From: Sulfitobacter brevis
Lineage (GTDB): Bacteria; Pseudomonadota; Alphaproteobacteria; Rhodobacterales; Rhodobacteraceae
DNA length: 64,000 nt
Assembly (NCBI RefSeq): GCF_900112755.1
Contig: NZ_FOMW01000007.1
Location: forward strand, 1-64,000
Reading direction: 5' to 3'
Below, piece by piece: positions 26,995 through 35,856 of this stretch (the stretch's first letter is position 1; each line of letters opens with the position of its first letter). Made by a program: the position numbers and the translations under genes. The notes under the pieces were generated by a model. It ran no database searches. It was not told where the DNA came from and was given only the letters and a program-made list of their open reading frames with translations.

Positions 26995-28311
26995 ATGCTT
27001 GATGAAAATAAGACACCGATGGAAATGAACAATCTGGCCATGTCCGACAAGGCCAAGCCGCTGTTGGAGGCGGTGATTAAACACATCCGTGAGAACGTCG
27101 ATCCGATCACCGAAGAGTATTACCGGTTGGGCGAAGGCCGCGCCGATCGTTGGTCCCATGCCCCGGGCCAGCTTGAACTATTGGAAGGCGCCAAACAAAA
27201 AGCCCGCGATGCCGGACTGTGGAACTTCTTCTTGCCAAACGCCGAAACCGGCGAAGGTCTGTCCAACCTCGATTACGCCTATATCGCAGCTGAACTTGGC
27301 AAAAGCCCGTTGGCCCCTGAAACGCTGAACTGTTCGGCGCCTGATACTGGCAACATGGAAGTGCTTGAACGGATCGGCACGCCTGAGCAGAAAGAAAAAT
27401 GGCTCAAGCCTCTGCTGCGCGGCGAAATCCGCTCCGCCTTTGCGATGACCGAGCCCGACATGGCATCTTCGGACGCCAAGAACATCAGCACATCCGCTGT
27501 GCTCGAAAATGGCGAGTGGGTCATAAACGGCGAGAAATATTACATCTCCGGTGCGGGCGATCCGCGGTGCAAGATCATGATCACGATGGTCAAAACCTCG
27601 CCCGACGCCGAGCCGTTTCGCCAGCAAAGCCAGATCCTGGTGCCCATCGACACCCCCGGTGTCGAAATCGTCGGCCCGATGCATGTCTTCGGCCATGACG
27701 ACGCGCCCCACGGCCATATGCACATCAAATTCACCAACGTCCGCGTGCCAGAGGGGAACATGCTTTGGGGCGAAGGCCGGGGTTTTGAAATCAGTCAGGT
27801 ACGCCTTGGACCTGGCCGCATCCACCATTGCATGCGCTCCATCGGGTCGGCAGAAAAGGCCTTGGATCTGATGATCGAACGCGGTCTTTCCCGCGAGGCA
27901 TTTGGCAAGAAAATCATCGATCTCGGCAAGAACATGGAGACAATCTCCCGCGCGAAGATCGAGATTGAGGCGATGCGGCTGATGGTGCTGAAGGCGGCCA
28001 AGGCGATGGATACGCTCGGCAACAAAGAAGCCCGTATCTGGGTCAGCATGATCAAGGCGATGGTGCCCGAAAAGGTCTGCAACATTATCGACGAAGCGAT
28101 GCAGGTCCATGGTGCGACAGGGATCAGCCAGTGGTCGCCGCTGTCCAATATGTACACCCAGCAACGCACCTTGCGCTATGCGGATGGTCCGGATGAGGTG
28201 CACCACCATGTTATCGCCCGCGCCGAGGTCAAGGATTACCAGTCCTCGAATGCCCGCACCAACCGTGCCCGCAAGGAAATCGCCACGGGCCGCACACGGG
28301 GCGGCGTATGA
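26995..28311 (+). CDS. Acyl-CoA dehydrogenase (ACAD10/11-like)
   Basis: A 438-residue FAD-dependent acyl-CoA dehydrogenase. FAMTEPDMASSDAKNI (about 147-162) is the FAD/substrate segment, followed by the beta domain with NGEKYYISGAG. LGPGRIHHCMRSIG (about 265-278), VHGATGISQWSPLSNMY and RYADGPDEVHHHVIAR match the ACAD10/ACAD11 branch, not short-chain enzymes. Human ACAD10 and ACAD11 and bacterial LvaC act on 4-hydroxyacyl-CoA after phosphorylation by an APH-type kinase, and such a kinase is encoded at 40664-41692. The start codon follows an ideal AAAGGAGG, and the stop overlaps the next gene by four bases. Confidence 0.9.
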   Translation: MLDENKTPMEMNNLAMSDKAKPLLEAVIKHIRENVDPITEEYYRLGEGRADRWSHAPGQLELLEGAKQKARDAGLWNFFLPNAETGEGLSNLDYAYIAAELGKSPLAPETLNCSAPDTGNMEVLERIGTPEQKEKWLKPLLRGEIRSAFAMTEPDMASSDAKNISTSAVLENGEWVINGEKYYISGAGDPRCKIMITMVKTSPDAEPFRQQSQILVPIDTPGVEIVGPMHVFGHDDAPHGHMHIKFTNVRVPEGNMLWGEGRGFEISQVRLGPGRIHHCMRSIGSAEKALDLMIERGLSREAFGKKIIDLGKNMETISRAKIEIEAMRLMVLKAAKAMDTLGNKEARIWVSMIKAMVPEKVCNIIDEAMQVHGATGISQWSPLSNMYTQQRTLRYADGPDEVHHHVIARAEVKDYQSSNARTNRARKEIATGRTRGGV

Positions 28312-29075
28312 GTCTGTTTGACCTGACGGGAAAGGTCGCTCTGCTTACCGGTGCCTCAAAAGGCATGGGGCTGGCAATGGCGACAGCACTTGCCGAACAT
28401 GGGGCCACCGTTGTGATTTCCGCCCGCAAGCAGGACCAGCTGGACGCAGCCGCCGAGGGGATTAACGCCCTCGGCAAAGGCCGCGCCTATGCTGTTTCGT
28501 GCAACGTCGGCCACAAGGAGCAGTTGCAGGAACTGGTGAGCCGCACCCACGAAAAAGCTGGCAAGATCGACGTCGTGATCGGCAATGCGGGTGTAAATCC
28601 CTACTACGGGAAGACCTCGGAAATCCCCGATGACGCCTATGACAAAACCATGAACGCCAACGTGAAGTCGAACCTCTGGCTCGCCCAGATGGTGGCCCCC
28701 GACATGATCGAAAAAGGCTCGGGTTCGATGGCGTTCACCTCCTCCATCGGGGCGTTCAAGCCATCTGTGATGCTGGGGACCTACGGCATGTCAAAGCTTG
28801 CGCTGATTGGCCTGTGTCGCAATCTGGCGGCTGAATTCGGACCCAAGGGTATTCGTTTCAACGCGATTTGCCCCGGTTTGGTAAAGACCGAGTTTGCCCG
28901 CGAGCTTTGGGACAATCCGGAGGTCGAAAAGCGCATCATGGAAGAAATTCCCCTGCGGCGTCTGGGCGAGCCGGAGGATTTTGCCGGTCTTGCCGTTTAT
29001 CTGGCGTCCGATGCGTCCAAGTACATGACCGGACAGGCGCTCACCGTCTGTGGCGGCTCCAATATGTGGACATGA
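28308..29075 (+). CDS. SDR family oxidoreductase
   Basis: A 255-residue classical short-chain dehydrogenase. The NAD(P) motif TGASKGMG is at about 14-21, IGNAGVNPYYG marks the NAG motif, and the catalytic set is S in TSSIGAFK and YGMSK. It probably oxidises or reduces a hydroxy/keto-acyl-CoA. It is translationally coupled to the acyl-CoA dehydrogenase by a four-base overlap and is followed five bases later by another SDR gene. In the levulinate pathway of Pseudomonas putida an SDR (LvaD) reduces the 4-keto group; an equivalent role here is only a possibility. Confidence 0.9.
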   Translation: MSLFDLTGKVALLTGASKGMGLAMATALAEHGATVVISARKQDQLDAAAEGINALGKGRAYAVSCNVGHKEQLQELVSRTHEKAGKIDVVIGNAGVNPYYGKTSEIPDDAYDKTMNANVKSNLWLAQMVAPDMIEKGSGSMAFTSSIGAFKPSVMLGTYGMSKLALIGLCRNLAAEFGPKGIRFNAICPGLVKTEFARELWDNPEVEKRIMEEIPLRRLGEPEDFAGLAVYLASDASKYMTGQALTVCGGSNMWT

Positions 29076-29079
29076 TGCT

Positions 29080-29847
29080 ATGGAACTGAAGGATAAAATC
29101 ATCGTCGTCACAGGTGCGGCCTCTGGCATCGGCCGCGCCATGTGTCTGCGGTTTGCCGAAGAAGGCGCGCGCCATATCGCTTGTGTTGACCGCGACATGG
29201 CAGGTGCCGAGGAAACCGCCAAGATGATGGGCGGTACGGCGCATCAAGTGGACGTGCGGATCAAAGACCAGATCACTACCATGATCGACAAGGTCGAGGC
29301 CGAGACCGGCCCGATTGACCTGTTCTGTTCGAATGCCGGTATCTCGATCGCGGGCGGGGTTGAGGTCGAGGACGACGATTGGCAGCGGATCTGGGACATC
29401 AACGTGATGTCGCATGTCTGGGCTGCGCGTCATCTGGTGCCCAAAATGGCAGCTCGGGGCGGCGGCTATCTGCTGAATACTGCCTCCGCTGCGGGGCTAC
29501 TCAATCAGGTCGGGTCGGCACCTTACGGCGTCACCAAGCACGCCGCCGTAGGGTTGGCGGAATGGCTGTCACTGACCTATGGCGATCAGGGCATTAAGGT
29601 CAGCGTGCTCTGCCCGCAGGCTGTTCGGACCAAGATGACCCGCGGCCATGAGGACCACGTCGCCGCGATTGATGGCATGATGGAACCCGGCCCTGTTGCC
29701 GACGCCTGTGTGCAGACCATCAGGGACGAAACCTTTTTGGTGCTGCCGCATCCCGAAGTCATGGGCTATATGCGCAACAAGACCGAGAACTATGACCGCT
29801 GGATCGGCGGTATGCGAAAGCTGAACCGCCGCTTCGGCCAGTTCTGA
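29080..29847 (+). CDS. SDR family oxidoreductase
   Basis: A 255-residue classical SDR. TGAASGIG (about 11-18) is the cofactor motif, CSNAGIS the NAG motif, and S...YGVTK the catalytic set (TASAAGLLNQVGSAPYGVTK). The ATG at 29080 lies five bases after the previous stop; no separate promoter is evident. The tail NYDRWIGGMRKLNRRF is basic and lies beyond the usual fold. Substrate unknown, presumably an intermediate of the same operon. Confidence 0.88.
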   Translation: MELKDKIIVVTGAASGIGRAMCLRFAEEGARHIACVDRDMAGAEETAKMMGGTAHQVDVRIKDQITTMIDKVEAETGPIDLFCSNAGISIAGGVEVEDDDWQRIWDINVMSHVWAARHLVPKMAARGGGYLLNTASAAGLLNQVGSAPYGVTKHAAVGLAEWLSLTYGDQGIKVSVLCPQAVRTKMTRGHEDHVAAIDGMMEPGPVADACVQTIRDETFLVLPHPEVMGYMRNKTENYDRWIGGMRKLNRRFGQF

Positions 29848-29856
29848 CAAATTCTA

Positions 29857-29881
29857 CAGGCGGGCTCAGAGGGGCCGCCTG
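29857..29881 (+). terminator. Possible weak hairpin between SDR and VOC genes
   Basis: A seven-bp stem (29857-29863 with 29875-29881) with an 11-base loop, followed by a pyrimidine-rich stretch. It may reduce expression of the VOC gene or protect the upstream mRNA end. Confidence 0.35.
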
Positions 29882-29914
29882 CTTTCCCTCCCATCAAAGA
29901 TTAAGGAGGCCGCA

Positions 29915-30286
29915 ATGATCGGCTATGCAACCATCGGCGTTTCAGACATGGGACGCGCCAAGAAATTCTATACCGATTTGTTTGAATCCAAGGGCGCAAA
30001 AGTCGTCATTGACAGCGGGCGCATCGCTTTTCTGTCCTCGGGGCGCGACAAGCCCATGCTCGCGATGTGCGAACCCTATGATGGCAATGCACCGACCGCC
30101 GGCAACGGGGCGATGATCGCGTTTTCAGCAGACAGCAAAGAAGACGTGGATCAGATGTACGCGCGCGCCATCGAAGTGGGTGCAACAGACGACGGCAAGC
30201 CCGGTCAGCGCATTCCTGACCGCTTTTATGGGGCCTATGTGCGCGATCCCGACAACAACAAACTTTGCTTTTTCGTTTTCGGTTAA
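29915..30286 (+). CDS. VOC family (glyoxalase/dioxygenase-fold) protein
   Basis: A 123-residue protein with the paired beta-alpha-beta-beta-beta modules of the vicinal oxygen chelate superfamily: MIGYATIGVSDMGRAKKFYTDLFE at the start (first strand and helix) and YGAYVRDPDNNKLCFFVFG at the end. A strong AAGGAGG precedes the ATG. Members include glyoxalases and epimerases; the usual metal ligands are not evident, so the activity is open. It ends the operon, followed by a terminator at 30298-30335. Confidence 0.8.
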   Translation: MIGYATIGVSDMGRAKKFYTDLFESKGAKVVIDSGRIAFLSSGRDKPMLAMCEPYDGNAPTAGNGAMIAFSADSKEDVDQMYARAIEVGATDDGKPGQRIPDRFYGAYVRDPDNNKLCFFVFG

Positions 30287-30297
30287 TACGCAAAACC

Positions 30298-30335
30298 CGG
30301 CGGGCAGTCTGGCATATTTGACGGACTGCCTGCCG
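30298..30335. terminator. Bidirectional terminator hairpin
   Basis: A 12-bp stem (30298-30309 with 30324-30335, one G-U pair) with a 14-base loop lies between the convergent VOC and tesB genes. On the - strand it is followed by TTTT. Confidence 0.8.
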
Positions 30336-30362
30336 CGAACGCCTGGATGAAAAGGCTCGCCT

Positions 30363-31238
30363 CTACGACGTGGCTTTGGGTTTGATAGGGCGCACGAGCC
30401 CTTCTTGAGCTGTACTCGCTACCAATCTCCCGTCCGCCGAGAAGATCGAGCCCCGGTTAAACCCGCGCGCTTTGCCCGTCCATGGCGCGTCCAGATCGTA
30501 AAGATGCCAGTCAGAGAAATCGATGGCCCCATGAAACCACATCGCATGATCCAGACTGGCGCTCATCAGTGTGCCCTGAAACCACGTAACCCCATGCGGC
30601 CGCAGTGAAGACCCCAGCAAGTTCATGTCGGAGGCATAGGCCAGCAGGCAATGCTGCATCTGGGGGCCCTGCCCCTTTGCCGCCTCCATCCGGAACCATA
30701 AATGGTTACGGTCGTCAGTTTTATCGGGCGTAAAGAAATCGCGCGGGGCGACCTCGCGCAATTCTATCGGGCGCTCGCGCAGGAAATCCTCACGGTATTT
30801 TTCGGGGATTCTGTCAACGTTGCTGTCTCGTAAATCGGTGCGGGTCGGCCACTCCTCCGGACCCCCGACCTTTGGCATAGGATGCTGATGATCCCACCCC
30901 TCTTCGTCGACTTGGAATGAGGCGGACAGATTGAGGATTTGTTTGCCATGCTGGATCGCTACCACCCGCCGCGTGGTAAAGCTGCCGCCATCGCGGGCGC
31001 GGTCTACCTGATAAATCACCGGCACCGTTGGATCACCGGGGCGGATAAAGTATGCGTGCAGGCTGTGACAAAGCCGGCCTTCCACCGTCCGGTAGGCTGC
31101 CATCAACGCCTGCGCGATGACATGCCCGCCAAAGATGCGGGTGCTGGTTTCGCCCCCCGATCCGACGCCGCGAAACAGATCAACCTCAAGCGTTTCAATA
31201 TTCAAAAGCTCAAGCAACTCGTCGGCAGCAGTAGTCAT
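30363..31238 (-). CDS. tesB: Acyl-CoA thioesterase II (TesB-like)
   Basis: A 291-residue double-hotdog thioesterase that hydrolyses acyl-CoA to free acid and CoA. FGGHVIAQALMAAYRTVE (about 36-53) is the typical first hotdog helix, and the second hotdog holds SLDHAMWFHGAIDFSDWHLYD, whose aspartate corresponds to the catalytic TesB residue. The ATG at 31238 is ten bases after the acetoacetyl-CoA ligase stop with GAAGG upstream. It is the last gene of the LIV operon and may release CoA when activated acids build up. Confidence 0.9.
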   Translation of the reverse strand: MTTAADELLELLNIETLEVDLFRGVGSGGETSTRIFGGHVIAQALMAAYRTVEGRLCHSLHAYFIRPGDPTVPVIYQVDRARDGGSFTTRRVVAIQHGKQILNLSASFQVDEEGWDHQHPMPKVGGPEEWPTRTDLRDSNVDRIPEKYREDFLRERPIELREVAPRDFFTPDKTDDRNHLWFRMEAAKGQGPQMQHCLLAYASDMNLLGSSLRPHGVTWFQGTLMSASLDHAMWFHGAIDFSDWHLYDLDAPWTGKARGFNRGSIFSADGRLVASTAQEGLVRPIKPKATS

Positions 31239-31248
31239 AAATGGCCCT

Positions 31249-33201
31249 TCAGGCAGGCACCCGTGCCGCAGCGTAGGCGATGAAAAAATCAAAACTTGCG
31301 GGATTGGCCATGCTATCGCGGTTCACGACCCTCTCCGCGTCGCCGCCCAACATGAGCTTTTTCACCGGAACCTCAAGTTTCTTTCCTGAAAGAGTGCGTG
31401 GAATTTCTTTTACTTCCACGATTTCGTTGGGAATGAACCGGGCCGAGACGTTTTTGCGGATCGCATCGTTGATCCGCGCCTTCATGGCATCGTCAAGCGT
31501 GGCCCCCTGCGCGGGAACAACAAACAGCGGCATGAAACTTTCACGGCCCAGAAATTCGAGGTCTACAACAAGGCTGTCGAGCACATCGTCTAGTCCTTCG
31601 ACCGCCTGATAGATCTCCGCCGAGCCCAAGCGCAGCCCGCGCCGGTTGATCGTGGCATCCGACCGGCCATAGATCACGCTCGCGCCCTTGGCGTCGATGG
31701 CGATCCAGTCGCCGTGCCGCCACACCCCCGGATAGGTGTCAAAGTAACTCTCAAACAAGCGCGTGCCATCCGCGTCGCCCCAAAAGAACAAGGGCATAGA
31801 CGGCAGCGGTTCGGTGCAGACCAGCTCCCCAACTTCGCCAACAACCTCATTTCCCGCCCCGTCAAAGGCGCGCACCGCGTTTCCAAGCGCCCGGCACTGC
31901 ATTTCGCCCGCCCGCACAGCCATCGCCGGGTGGCCCAGAACGAACGCGCCCGCCAGATCGGTCCCGCCCGAAATCGGCGCCAGCCAGACGTCTTCCTTCA
32001 CGTGGCGATACACCCAGTCGTACCCGTCACTGCTCAGCGGGGATCCGGTGGCCCCGATGGACCGCAATGCGCTGAGATCGACTTCCGCGCGCGGTGAGAT
32101 ACCAGCCTTCAGACAGCCGAGAAAGAAAGCCGCCCCCGCGCCGAAAAACGTCAGCTTCTCTTGGGCGGCGAAGCGCCAGACCTCAAGCATATCGGGATGG
32201 TTCGGCGCGCCATCAAAGAGCGCAACCGTGGCTCCCTGCCCCAAGGCCATCCACTGTGCATTCCACATGATCCAACCCGAAGAGGTCAACCAGCAGAACC
32301 GGTCTGCGCTGCTCAGATCGTGATGCAGGGATTGTTTCGCAGCCTCAAGCACCACGCCGCCATGGCCATGCACAATCGGTTTTGGATTGCCCGTGGTGCC
32401 GGAGGAATAGACGATCCACAGCGGATGATCGAAGGGGACCTGCGTGCTCTCGAAAAGCTGGTCGCTTGAGGTCAGGCTATCCCACGCCCGATGCCCCGCA
32501 GGCAGATCGCCGACGACATTCAAGGTCACGAAATGCTGCACAGAAGGCAGCCCTGCGTTGATGTCGGAAAGATAGGCGCGGCGGTCGATGGTTTTGCCCG
32601 CATGCACATAGCCGTCCTGCGCGATCAGCACTTTAGGCTCGATCTGGCGGAACCGGTCTAGCACTGCGACTTGGCCCATATCGGGTGCACAGATCGACCA
32701 GATCGCGCCGATGCTGGCGGTCGCCAGAAACGCGATGAGGGCGGTTTCGGTATTAGGGAGGATCGCGGTGACACGGTCCCCTTGCTCAACACCCATTTCG
32801 CGCAGGTGATGTGCAACCGAGGCGACCTGCGCGCGCAACTCACCCCAGCTAAGCTCGATGCGGCCACGGGTTTCTGACTGGCTGATGATGGCAGGCTGGT
32901 CTTCACGTCCTTGGGCGTTTTTCAGAATTTGATCGGTATAATTCAGCATCGCGCCGGGGCACCACTCGGCGCCGGGCATCGCCCTTTCGCCCAGTATCCG
33001 GTCATAGCGGCGGCTGGCCTGTACATCGAAAAAGTCCCAAATCGCCGCCCAGAACCCTTCAAGATCGGTCACGCTCCACTCCCAGAGAGCATCGTAATCG
33101 TCGAAGGTCAGGTCCCGCGTTGCCGACAAGAAACGCTCGAATTGCGCCATTGTTGATTGCCCGGCGCGCTCCGCAGTCGGGGTCCACAGGATTTTGTTCA
33201 T
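31249..33201 (-). CDS. aacS: Acetoacetyl-CoA synthetase (acetoacetate-CoA ligase)
   Basis: A 650-residue AMP-forming ligase that converts acetoacetate to acetoacetyl-CoA. The N-terminal ACAS_N-type segment ends around residue 95. The nucleotide loop VYSSGTTGNPKPIVHGHGG (about 264-282), with PKPIVHG instead of PKGV, is characteristic of acetoacetyl-CoA synthetases. The C-terminal part contains GRSDATINRRGLRLGSAEIY and the catalytic lysine in RTLSGKKLEVPVKK, where the family has SGKK. It overlaps the serine hydrolase gene by four bases. The product can be cleaved by the thiolase at 43517-44713. Confidence 0.94.
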   Translation of the reverse strand: MNKILWTPTAERAGQSTMAQFERFLSATRDLTFDDYDALWEWSVTDLEGFWAAIWDFFDVQASRRYDRILGERAMPGAEWCPGAMLNYTDQILKNAQGREDQPAIISQSETRGRIELSWGELRAQVASVAHHLREMGVEQGDRVTAILPNTETALIAFLATASIGAIWSICAPDMGQVAVLDRFRQIEPKVLIAQDGYVHAGKTIDRRAYLSDINAGLPSVQHFVTLNVVGDLPAGHRAWDSLTSSDQLFESTQVPFDHPLWIVYSSGTTGNPKPIVHGHGGVVLEAAKQSLHHDLSSADRFCWLTSSGWIMWNAQWMALGQGATVALFDGAPNHPDMLEVWRFAAQEKLTFFGAGAAFFLGCLKAGISPRAEVDLSALRSIGATGSPLSSDGYDWVYRHVKEDVWLAPISGGTDLAGAFVLGHPAMAVRAGEMQCRALGNAVRAFDGAGNEVVGEVGELVCTEPLPSMPLFFWGDADGTRLFESYFDTYPGVWRHGDWIAIDAKGASVIYGRSDATINRRGLRLGSAEIYQAVEGLDDVLDSLVVDLEFLGRESFMPLFVVPAQGATLDDAMKARINDAIRKNVSARFIPNEIVEVKEIPRTLSGKKLEVPVKKLMLGGDAERVVNRDSMANPASFDFFIAYAAARVPA

Positions 33202-34397
33202 GTCATCGCTCCGTGCACCAGCGCCTTGAGCTCTGATCGGGCCGGATAGGCGCTGCTGGGAATAAGTTGAGTGAAAAACAACACCGATAGATCGGCAACC
33301 GGATCAATCCAGAAGAAGGTCGACGCCATGCCACCCCAGCTGAAATCGCCGACGTGTCCGGGGCAACGCGCCCGCGCCGGATCAAGCACAACAGCGCCCC
33401 CGATCCCGAAGCCCATGCCCTCCATCGGTTGTTCGGCAAAACTGGAGGGGCCCATGTCCGCTATCTCGCCGCGCAGATGGTTGCGCATCATAAACTTCAG
33501 CGTCTTGGGGCCGATAATCCCGTCGCCGCCAGTGCGCAGGCTCTCGGTGAATTTAAGGTAGTCATCAATGGTACCGACCAGCCCGCCGCCACCACTTTGC
33601 AGGGTTGCTGCAAGAAAAGGGCTGGCGTCGGAGCCGTCTATCAACCTCAGCGTATCTGCACCGTGGGTCGCGCGCCCCGTCGTAAAACCGCCCTCGGCGA
33701 GTGGCGTATAGCAGGCGGCGAACCGGTCGCTTGAAGCCTTCGGCACCGAAAAACGCGTCTCCGTCATGCCAAGCGGTTCAAAGATTTCTTGGATGAAATA
33801 TTGCTCAAGCGTTTTGCCTGTCACAACCTCCACCACGCGCCCGATGATGTCGATGCCGACCGAATATTCCCAGCGCCGCCCCGGCGCAAAGGCGAGCGGC
33901 AAGCTGGCGGCCTTGCTGCACATTTCCGCCAAGCTGCCTTGGCTGGGCCTGAACTCGATTCTACGTTCCATCATGGCGCGCCCCACAAGGCCCGGATTGA
34001 ACGCATAGCTAAGGCCCGATGTATGTGTCAGCAGCTGGTGCAGGGTCGGCGCCGCACAGGGGGCGGTCTGGTCCAGAGATTTGGCCTCCGGCACAAGCGC
34101 GTGCATGTCGGAAAACTCGGGAATAAACTCCGACACTGGGGTGTCGAGATTGAACAATCCTCGCTCAACCAGTTGCATCAACGCCACCGACGTCACCGGT
34201 TTGGTCATCGAGTAGATGCGGGCGACCGTGTCTCGCTGCCATGCGGTCTGCGTTGCCAGATTGCGGTGACCGCAATCGTGATAATAAACCTCACGCCCCT
34301 GATGGGCTATAAGAACCGACGCTTTGGCAAACCGGCGTCCGTCGACATAGCCCTGCATCCAGTCGGCGATGCGGGTCAGCCGCGCGTTGTCGAACAT
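33198..34397 (-). CDS. Serine hydrolase of the beta-lactamase (class C/EstB-like) family
   Basis: A 399-residue protein with the penicillin-binding-protein fold. The SxxK motif is SMTK (63-66), with serine 63 as nucleophile, and a tyrosine in EYSVG (about residue 180) fits the second motif. There is no signal peptide, so it is cytoplasmic. Relatives are esterases (EstB, LovD type) and lactonases, not true beta-lactamases. It starts on the last base of livF (TGATG) and overlaps the acetoacetyl-CoA ligase by four bases. A plausible job is hydrolysing an imported ester to acetoacetate or another acid for the next enzyme; this is inference. Confidence 0.88.
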   Translation of the reverse strand: MFDNARLTRIADWMQGYVDGRRFAKASVLIAHQGREVYYHDCGHRNLATQTAWQRDTVARIYSMTKPVTSVALMQLVERGLFNLDTPVSEFIPEFSDMHALVPEAKSLDQTAPCAAPTLHQLLTHTSGLSYAFNPGLVGRAMMERRIEFRPSQGSLAEMCSKAASLPLAFAPGRRWEYSVGIDIIGRVVEVVTGKTLEQYFIQEIFEPLGMTETRFSVPKASSDRFAACYTPLAEGGFTTGRATHGADTLRLIDGSDASPFLAATLQSGGGGLVGTIDDYLKFTESLRTGGDGIIGPKTLKFMMRNHLRGEIADMGPSSFAEQPMEGMGFGIGGAVVLDPARARCPGHVGDFSWGGMASTFFWIDPVADLSVLFFTQLIPSSAYPARSELKALVHGAMT

Positions 34398-35098
34398 CAG
34401 ACCTCCAGCCACTCCTTGCGCACATCATCGCGCAACTTCAACTCGGCGGGGGTGCCTTCAAAGACCACCTGACCGTGCCCCATAACATAGACGCGATCCG
34501 CGATATCCATGGCAATCGACAATTTCTGTTCAACCAGCAAGGTCGAGATGCCGCGCTTGGCGATTTCCTTCAGGACCTCGGCCACTTTTTGGACCATCTG
34601 CGGGCTCAGCCCCTCGGTTGGCTCGTCGATCATGACGAAATCGGGGTCGCCCATCAGGGTCCGGCACATCGTCAGCATCTGCTGTTCGCCCCCCGACAGG
34701 ACCGAGGCTTCGACATCCGCGCGGCGGTCGAGGTTTTCGAACATGTCGAACATCATCTGCATCGACCAGCGTCCGGCGCCATCCTTCTGTCCGGGTTTCA
34801 GGCCCAGCGTCAGGTTCTGGCGCGTTGTCAGACCGGGGAAGATATCGCGATTTTCCGGCACGTATCCGATGCCCATATTCGCCACTTCATAGGCCTTCTT
34901 GCCAGCAATCTCCTGTCCCTTGAACTTGACCGAACCATGCGGCTCAACCTCCCCCATGATCGCTTTGCAGGTGGTGGAGCGGCCAACTCCGTTGCGGCCC
35001 AGAAGGGCGACAATCTCGCCCTCCTGCACATTCATCGTCACCCCCTGCAAGATGTGGGATTTGCCGTAATAGGCGTGCATGTCTTGAACTTCGATCAA
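34397..35098 (-). CDS. livF: LIV-type ABC transporter ATP-binding protein (LivF-like)
   Basis: A 233-residue ABC ATPase pairing with LivG. Motifs: Walker A GRNGVGRST (34-42), signature LSGGEQQM, Walker B DFVMIDEPTEG, and H-loop position occupied by Q in LLVEQKLS, which is usual for LivF. The Walker A lysine is replaced by arginine (R40, codon CGC). Similar arginine versions may exist in alphaproteobacterial LivF relatives, but the change normally lowers ATP hydrolysis. The gene overlaps livG by four bases and the hydrolase by one. Confidence 0.92.
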   Translation of the reverse strand: MIEVQDMHAYYGKSHILQGVTMNVQEGEIVALLGRNGVGRSTTCKAIMGEVEPHGSVKFKGQEIAGKKAYEVANMGIGYVPENRDIFPGLTTRQNLTLGLKPGQKDGAGRWSMQMMFDMFENLDRRADVEASVLSGGEQQMLTMCRTLMGDPDFVMIDEPTEGLSPQMVQKVAEVLKEIAKRGISTLLVEQKLSIAMDIADRVYVMGHGQVVFEGTPAELKLRDDVRKEWLEV

Positions 35099-35856
35099 TG
35101 TTCTGCCTCCAGCGCAGCACCCAGATAGGCTTCTTGAACCTTGGGGTCGGCGCGTACAGCCTCAGGCGCACCTGTGGCGATGATTTCACCGTAGACCAGC
35201 ACACTGATCCGATCAGCGAGGCCAAAGACCACCCCCATGTCATGTTCCACCATGATCAGGGTCTTGCCTTCGGTGACCTTCAGGATCAGGTCGGTAATGT
35301 AGTCGGTTTCCGAATGGCTCATCCCGGCCGTGGGCTCGTCCAGCATGATGACATTGGCGCCGCCCGCGATGGTAATCCCGATCTCGAGGGCGCGTTGCTC
35401 GGCATAGCTGAGCGTGCCCGCAGGAAGATCGCGACGGTTTGCAAGGTTGATCTGCTCAAGGATCGCCTCGGTGCCTTCGGTCAGCTTGCGACTGCGATTC
35501 ACAAAGTTCCAGAAGCTGTACTTATAGCCTTGCGCCCAGAGCAGAGCGCAGCGGACGTTTTCAAAGACGGTCATCTTCGGAAAGATATTGGTGATCTGGA
35601 AAGATCGGCTTAGTCCGCGCCGGTTAATCTCGAACGGTTGCAATCCCGTCAGGTCCTCCCCGTGCAGCTTCACCGTACCGGCAGAGGGCGGAAACCGCGC
35701 TGTGATCAGGTTGAACAGGGTGGATTTCCCCGCTCCGTTTGGCCCGATGATCGCATGGCGTTCAGCCTTGCCGATAGACAGATCAATGCCGCGGATGATT
35801 TCGGCCTTGCCAAAGTTCTTCTTCAGGCCGTTCAACTCAAGCGCCGGAACACTCAT
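35095..35856 (-). CDS. livG: LIV-type ABC transporter ATP-binding protein (LivG-like)
   Basis: A 253-residue ABC ATPase. Walker A GPNGAGKST is canonical, the signature is the LivG-type LSYAEQRALEIG, Walker B is NVIMLDEPTAGMS, and the H-loop is MVEHDMGVV. Its C-terminal VQEAYLG motif is typical of LivG. It should energise the importer with LivF, keeping the fully consensus site of the pair. Four-base overlaps with livF and livM indicate translational coupling. Confidence 0.94.
   Translation of the reverse strand: MSVPALELNGLKKNFGKAEIIRGIDLSIGKAERHAIIGPNGAGKSTLFNLITARFPPSAGTVKLHGEDLTGLQPFEINRRGLSRSFQITNIFPKMTVFENVRCALLWAQGYKYSFWNFVNRSRKLTEGTEAILEQINLANRRDLPAGTLSYAEQRALEIGITIAGGANVIMLDEPTAGMSHSETDYITDLILKVTEGKTLIMVEHDMGVVFGLADRISVLVYGEIIATGAPEAVRADPKVQEAYLGAALEAEH

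Noticed and set aside
27178-28209. A 343-codon open frame antisense to the acyl-CoA dehydrogenase gene
   Set aside because: The + strand gene has complete family motifs and an ideal ribosome binding site; the antisense frame is rich in His/Arg/Asp and follows from high GC at third positions.
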